Of a stretch of DNA of 8,813 bases, positions 5,088 through 8,813 are shown piece after piece. The notes below the pieces were generated by a model. It had not been told where the DNA came from and ran no database searches. It saw only the letters and a list, made by a program, of their open reading frames with translations. The DNA is from Streptococcus sp. A12 (GTDB taxonomy: Bacteria > Bacillota > Bacilli > Lactobacillales > Streptococcaceae): assembly GCF_905372335.1 (NCBI RefSeq), contig NZ_CAJPOU010000048.1:1-8813 (forward strand). The letters are read 5' to 3'. The stretch's first letter is position 1. The number at the start of each line of letters is the position of its first letter. Position numbers and translations under genes: made by a program.

Positions 5088-7739
5088 ATGGCTGATAAAA
5101 AAACTCTCTCACCTGAAGAAAAGAAACTCGCTGCTGAAAAACACGTAGACGAGTTAGTGCAAAAAGCGCTCGTAGCGCTTGAAGAAATGCGCAAATTGGA
5201 TCAGGAGCAAGTAGACTACATTGTGGCGAAAGCATCTGTAGCAGCTCTTGACGCACACGGTGAGCTCGCTCTTCATGCCTATGAAGAAACTGGTCGTGGA
5301 GTCTTTGAAGACAAGGCGACTAAGAACTTGTTCGCTTGTGAGCACGTTGTAAACAACATGCGTCACACCAAGACAGTTGGTGTCATTCAAGAAGATGATG
5401 TCACTGGTTTGACCTTGATTGCTGAGCCAGTCGGAGTAGTCTGCGGGATCACACCTACAACCAACCCAACTTCAACAGCAATCTTTAAAGCATTGATTTC
5501 CTTGAAGACACGGAACCCTATCGTCTTTGCCTTCCACCCATCCGCTCAAGAATCATCAGCTCATGCAGCTCAAATCGTGCGCGATGCAGCGATTAAAGCA
5601 GGAGCTCCTGAAAACTGTGTGCAATGGATCACGCAGCCATCTATGGAAGCAACCAGTGCCCTTATGAACCACGAAGGGGTTGCGACTATCCTTGCAACAG
5701 GTGGGAATGCCATGGTGAAAGCTGCCTATTCTTGCGGTAAACCAGCTCTTGGGGTCGGTGCCGGAAACGTTCCTGCTTATGTCGAAAAATCAGCTAACAT
5801 CCGCCAAGCGGCACACGATATCGTCATGTCTAAATCATTTGACAATGGTATGGTCTGTGCGTCTGAACAAGCGGTCATCATCGATAAAGAAATCTATGAT
5901 GAGTTTGTTGAAGAATTCAAATCTTACCACACTTACTTCGTTAACAAAAAAGAAAAAGCCCTTCTTGAAGAGTTCTGCTTTGGTGTAAAAGCTAACAGCA
6001 AAAACTGTGCGGGTGCGAAATTGAATGCGGACATCGTTGGGAAACCAGCAACATGGATCGCAGAACAAGCTGGCTTCTCAGTTCCAGAAGGAACCAATAT
6101 CCTTGCGGCAGAATGTAAAGAAGTTGGTGAAAAAGAGCCATTGACTCGTGAAAAATTGTCACCAGTTATCGCTGTCTTGAAATCTGAAAGCCGTGAAGAC
6201 GGAATTAACAAAGCACGCCAAATGGTTGAATTCAACGGTCTTGGTCACTCAGCTGCCATCCATACAGCTGACGAAGAATTGACCAAAGAATTTGGTAAAG
6301 CAGTTAAAGCCATTCGTGTGATCTGCAACTCTCCTTCGACTTTCGGTGGTATCGGGGATGTTTACAATGCCTTCTTGCCATCATTGACACTCGGATGTGG
6401 TTCTTACGGACGTAACTCAGTTGGGGATAACGTTAGCGCCATTAACCTCTTGAATATCAAAAAAGTCGGAAGACGGAGAAATAACATGCAATGGATGAAA
6501 CTTCCTTCAAAAACATACTTTGAACGTGATTCAATTGAATACCTACAAAAATGTCGTGACGTTGAACGTGTCATGATCGTTACAGACCACGCTATGGTAG
6601 AGCTTGGTTTCCTTGATCGTATCATCGAACAGCTTGATCTTCGTCGCAACAAGGTAGTTTACCAAATCTTTGCAGACGTTGAACCAGATCCAGATATCAC
6701 AACTGTTGAACGTGGTACCGAGATCATGCGTGCCTTCAAACCAGATACTATCATTGCTCTCGGTGGTGGATCACCAATGGATGCTGCCAAAGTTATGTGG
6801 CTCTTCTACGAACAACCAGAAGTGGACTTCCGTGACCTTGTACAAAAATTCATGGATATCCGTAAACGTGCCTTCAAATTCCCATTGCTTGGTAAGAAGA
6901 CTAAATTCATCGCGATTCCAACAACATCTGGTACAGGATCTGAAGTAACTCCATTTGCCGTTATCTCTGATAAAGCAAACAACCGTAAATACCCAATCGC
7001 TGACTACTCATTGACACCAACTGTGGCAATCGTAGACCCTGCCTTGGTATTGACAGTTCCTGGATTTGTTGCTGCAGATACTGGTATGGACGTATTGACT
7101 CACGCGACTGAAGCTTACGTATCACAAATGGCTAGCGACTACACTGATGGTCTTGCTCTTCAAGCCATCAAACTTGTCTTTGAAAACTTGGAAAGCTCAG
7201 TGAAGAACGCGGACTTCCATTCACGCGAAAAGATGCACAATGCGTCAACCATCGCAGGTATGGCCTTCGCCAATGCCTTCCTCGGTATTTCTCACTCAAT
7301 GGCTCACAAGATTGGTGCGCAATTCCACACCATTCACGGACGGACCAATGCAATCTTGCTTCCATACGTGATCCGCTACAACGGTACACGTCCAGCTAAG
7401 ACAGCAACATGGCCTAAGTACAACTACTACCGTGCAGATGAGAAGTATCAAGACATCGCTCGTATGCTTGGCCTTCCTTGCTCTACACCAGAAGAAGCCG
7501 TTGAAGCTTATGCGAAAGCTGTTTACGAACTTGGTGAACGCGTAGGGATCGAAATGAACTTCAAAGCACAAGGAATCGACGAAAAAGAATGGAAGAAACA
7601 TTCTCGTGAATTGGCCTTCCTTGCTTATGAAGATCAATGTTCACCAGCTAACCCACGTCTTCCAATGGTAGACCATATGCAAGAAATCATCGAAGATGCA
7701 TACTATGGTTACAAAGAACGTCCAGGGCGTCGTAAATAA
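5088..7739 (+). CDS. adhE: Bifunctional acetaldehyde-CoA/alcohol dehydrogenase AdhE
   Basis: AdhE reduces acetyl-CoA to acetaldehyde and then to ethanol, using two NADH, and is a main redox outlet of mixed-acid fermentation. It acts in the cytoplasm, where the family assembles into spirosome filaments. From ATG 5088 it has 883 residues, the expected length. The N-terminal aldehyde dehydrogenase half carries ATGG at 203-206 and the catalytic cysteine in FDNGMVCASEQ (C257). A linker near 440-475 leads to the iron-dependent alcohol dehydrogenase half, with the NAD-binding GGGSPMD at 559-565 and probable iron ligands D668, H672, H736 and H750, aligned from the E. coli pattern. All key residues are present, so both activities are expected. 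Codon choice looks strongly biased (many CGT, GGT, AAC), consistent with high expression. Upstream lie a good promoter, two Rex-like operators and a possible cre site; a strong terminator follows. Confidence 0.98.
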   Translation: MADKKTLSPEEKKLAAEKHVDELVQKALVALEEMRKLDQEQVDYIVAKASVAALDAHGELALHAYEETGRGVFEDKATKNLFACEHVVNNMRHTKTVGVIQEDDVTGLTLIAEPVGVVCGITPTTNPTSTAIFKALISLKTRNPIVFAFHPSAQESSAHAAQIVRDAAIKAGAPENCVQWITQPSMEATSALMNHEGVATILATGGNAMVKAAYSCGKPALGVGAGNVPAYVEKSANIRQAAHDIVMSKSFDNGMVCASEQAVIIDKEIYDEFVEEFKSYHTYFVNKKEKALLEEFCFGVKANSKNCAGAKLNADIVGKPATWIAEQAGFSVPEGTNILAAECKEVGEKEPLTREKLSPVIAVLKSESREDGINKARQMVEFNGLGHSAAIHTADEELTKEFGKAVKAIRVICNSPSTFGGIGDVYNAFLPSLTLGCGSYGRNSVGDNVSAINLLNIKKVGRRRNNMQWMKLPSKTYFERDSIEYLQKCRDVERVMIVTDHAMVELGFLDRIIEQLDLRRNKVVYQIFADVEPDPDITTVERGTEIMRAFKPDTIIALGGGSPMDAAKVMWLFYEQPEVDFRDLVQKFMDIRKRAFKFPLLGKKTKFIAIPTTSGTGSEVTPFAVISDKANNRKYPIADYSLTPTVAIVDPALVLTVPGFVAADTGMDVLTHATEAYVSQMASDYTDGLALQAIKLVFENLESSVKNADFHSREKMHNASTIAGMAFANAFLGISHSMAHKIGAQFHTIHGRTNAILLPYVIRYNGTRPAKTATWPKYNYYRADEKYQDIARMLGLPCSTPEEAVEAYAKAVYELGERVGIEMNFKAQGIDEKEWKKHSRELAFLAYEDQCSPANPRLPMVDHMQEIIEDAYYGYKERPGRRK

Positions 7740-7772
7740 GGCGCTAGAGATCAACTGATGTTTATCAGCTAC

Positions 7773-7800
7773 CCCTCGCTCAAAAGAGCGAGGGATTTTT
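7773..7800 (+). terminator. Intrinsic terminator of adhE
   Basis: CCCTCGCTC (7773-7781) pairs perfectly with GAGCGAGGG (7786-7794) around an AAAA tetraloop, followed by ATTTTT. A short extra hairpin, CTGAT (7755-7759) with ATCAG (7764-7768), precedes it. Confidence 0.95.
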
Positions 7801-7870
7801 CTTTATCTTAACGCTAGAAATTGATTTTTGAGACCTGAAAACTATCTTTTAAAGAAATCTAATAAATATG

Positions 7871-7885
7871 TTGTAAGCGATTACT
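7871..7885. promoter_or_regulatory. cre-like CcpA site over the -35 of the zinc alcohol dehydrogenase
   Basis: TTGTAAGCGATTACT fits the relaxed cre consensus WTGNAANCGNWNNCW throughout. It begins exactly at the -35 hexamer TTGTAA (7871-7876), a position where bound CcpA would repress. Confidence 0.65.
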
Positions 7886-7899
7886 TTGTATGTTATAAT
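7871..7899 (+). promoter_or_regulatory. Promoter of the zinc alcohol dehydrogenase gene
   Basis: TTGTAA (7871-7876) and TATAAT (7894-7899) are 17 bases apart, and TG at 7891-7892 adds an extended -10. Start of transcription is expected near 7906. The roughly 54-base leader contains a small hairpin, TGGTTT (7927-7932) with AAACCA (7937-7942) around GATA. Confidence 0.85.
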
Positions 7900-7907
7900 A
7901 TTCACAA
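7890..7907. promoter_or_regulatory. Rex-like operator over the -10 of the zinc alcohol dehydrogenase
   Basis: ATGTTATAATATTCACAA has a perfect right half TTCACAA (7901-7907) and a left half ATGTTAT that keeps five of seven bases of TTGTTAA, with four bases between. It covers the -10 box. It is weaker than the adhE sites, but position and shared pathway support it. Confidence 0.5.
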
Positions 7908-7959
7908 AATAAAAACTGTAATAAAATGGTTTGATAAAACCAACAAAAAGGAGTCGCTT

Positions 7960-8813
7960 ATGAAAGCAGCAACATATGTATCCGCAGGAAATCTTCAGTT
8001 GATTGATCAACCAAAACCAGTGATCAAGAAACCAACTGATGCGATTGTTCGTCTAGTGAAAACGACCATTTGTGGAACAGACCTCCATATTTTGGGTGGT
8101 GATGTTCCGGCTTGTAAAGAAGGGACCATCCTGGGTCATGAAGGAATTGGGATTGTCGAAGAAGTCGGCGATGCGGTTACGAACTTTAAGGTAGGAGACA
8201 AGGTTATCATCTCATGCGTAACAGCTTGTAACACTTGCTACTATTGTAAACGTGGCTTGCCTTCCCACTGTGAAGATGGGGGCTGGATTCTTGGTCACTT
8301 GATCAACGGTACCCAAGCAGAGTATGTTCATATCCCTCACGCAGACGGCAGTCTCTATCATGCACCTGCTTCTGTAGATGACGAAGCCCTGGTTATGCTC
8401 TCTGATATTCTGCCTACTTCCTATGAAATTGGTGTTCTCCCATCTCATGTGAAACCAGGAGACAATGTTTGTATCGTTGGTGCAGGGCCAATCGGTTTGG
8501 CAGCTCTCTTAACCGTACAATTCTTCTCACCAGCTACCATTATCATGGTAGACTTGTCAGAATCACGTCTCGAAGCTTCTAAGAAGTTTGGAGCTACCCA
8601 TACCATCTGTTCAAGTGATATTGATGAAATCAAGGCTTTTATCAATGAAGTGACCGATGGCCGTGGTGTCGATATCTCTATGGAATGTGTGGGCTATCCA
8701 GCTACCTTCGATGTCTGCCAAAATATTATCTCTGTCGGCGGTCATATTGCCAACGTTGGAGTGCATGGGAAGCCAGTTAGCTTCAATCTTGATGACCTTT
8801 GGATCAAGAACAT
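7960..8813 (+). CDS. Zinc-dependent alcohol dehydrogenase, 3' end outside the window
   Basis: A medium-chain (MDR/GroES-fold) alcohol dehydrogenase that interconverts alcohols with aldehydes or ketones using NAD(P)(H). The window holds 284 codons of an expected 340-350 and the frame is still open at the edge. Catalytic zinc ligands are C38 and H60-E61 (TICGTDLH, GHEGIG), with D150 as another likely ligand; the structural zinc loop has C90, C93, C96 and C104. The nucleotide-binding motif GAGPIG is at 174-179, and D198 at the end of the second strand (MVDLS) favours NAD over NADP. The start has a strong site AAGGAG (7948-7953) six bases upstream. It has its own promoter after the adhE terminator. 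It may work with AdhE in ethanol or acetaldehyde turnover, but substrate preference cannot be read. It is probably the gene called adhA, adhB or adh1 in streptococci; naming varies, so no symbol is given. Confidence 0.93.
   Translation, partial: MKAATYVSAGNLQLIDQPKPVIKKPTDAIVRLVKTTICGTDLHILGGDVPACKEGTILGHEGIGIVEEVGDAVTNFKVGDKVIISCVTACNTCYYCKRGLPSHCEDGGWILGHLINGTQAEYVHIPHADGSLYHAPASVDDEALVMLSDILPTSYEIGVLPSHVKPGDNVCIVGAGPIGLAALLTVQFFSPATIIMVDLSESRLEASKKFGATHTICSSDIDEIKAFINEVTDGRGVDISMECVGYPATFDVCQNIISVGGHIANVGVHGKPVSFNLDDLWIKN

Noticed and set aside
7296..7637. 113-codon minus-strand reading frame inside adhE
   Set aside because: It is a shadow of strongly biased adhE codons with no recognisable domain.

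Overview
The window is a low-GC Firmicute chromosome segment that reads as Streptococcus. RuvB closely matches streptococcal RuvB as I remember it. The gene order ruvB, low-molecular-weight tyrosine phosphatase, MORN protein, membrane acyltransferase, adhE, zinc alcohol dehydrogenase is one I recall from several streptococci, including group A Streptococcus. I cannot name the species. The extra nucleotidyltransferase gene after ruvB may help place the lineage. All intact genes lie on the plus strand, and I see no insertion sequence, phage gene, CRISPR array, tRNA or rRNA.

Layout. Positions 1-95 look like the 3' end of an unidentified plus-strand gene that stops at TAATAA and is followed by a clear terminator (111-135). 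A non-coding stretch (136-338) holds three consecutive hairpins, two with the same kind of apical loop. It ends in an extended -10 promoter placed so close to the ruvB ATG that the ruvB mRNA should be leaderless or nearly so. ruvB (339-1337) and a PF06042-type nucleotidyltransferase (1344-1910) form a two-gene unit closed by a terminator. A new promoter with an AT-rich inverted repeat drives a three-gene unit: tyrosine phosphatase (2029-2451), membrane-anchored MORN-repeat protein (2509-2922) and an OatA-like O-acyltransferase (2912-4729) whose start overlaps the end of the MORN gene.

A 358-base regulatory region follows, with a hairpin closing the upstream unit, a candidate cre site, a second hairpin with a T-run, and a four-codon minigene with a strong ribosome binding site. 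The adhE promoter then lies between two Rex-like operators. adhE (5088-7738) encodes the bifunctional aldehyde/alcohol dehydrogenase of mixed-acid fermentation and ends at a strong terminator. A second promoter, overlapped by a cre-like site and a Rex-like site, drives a zinc-dependent alcohol dehydrogenase (from 7960) that runs off the right edge.

Functionally the window joins three modules: Holliday-junction branch migration (RuvB), a probable cell-wall or surface modification unit (phosphatase, MORN protein, acyltransferase), and NADH-consuming ethanol metabolism (AdhE and the zinc ADH). The two dehydrogenases appear to share redox (Rex) and carbon-catabolite (CcpA) control. Most of this is ordinary core genome. 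The least explained parts are the hairpin array upstream of ruvB and the non-coding region upstream of the adhE promoter. All family, motif and regulatory calls come from reading the sequence and recalled family knowledge; no database search was run.
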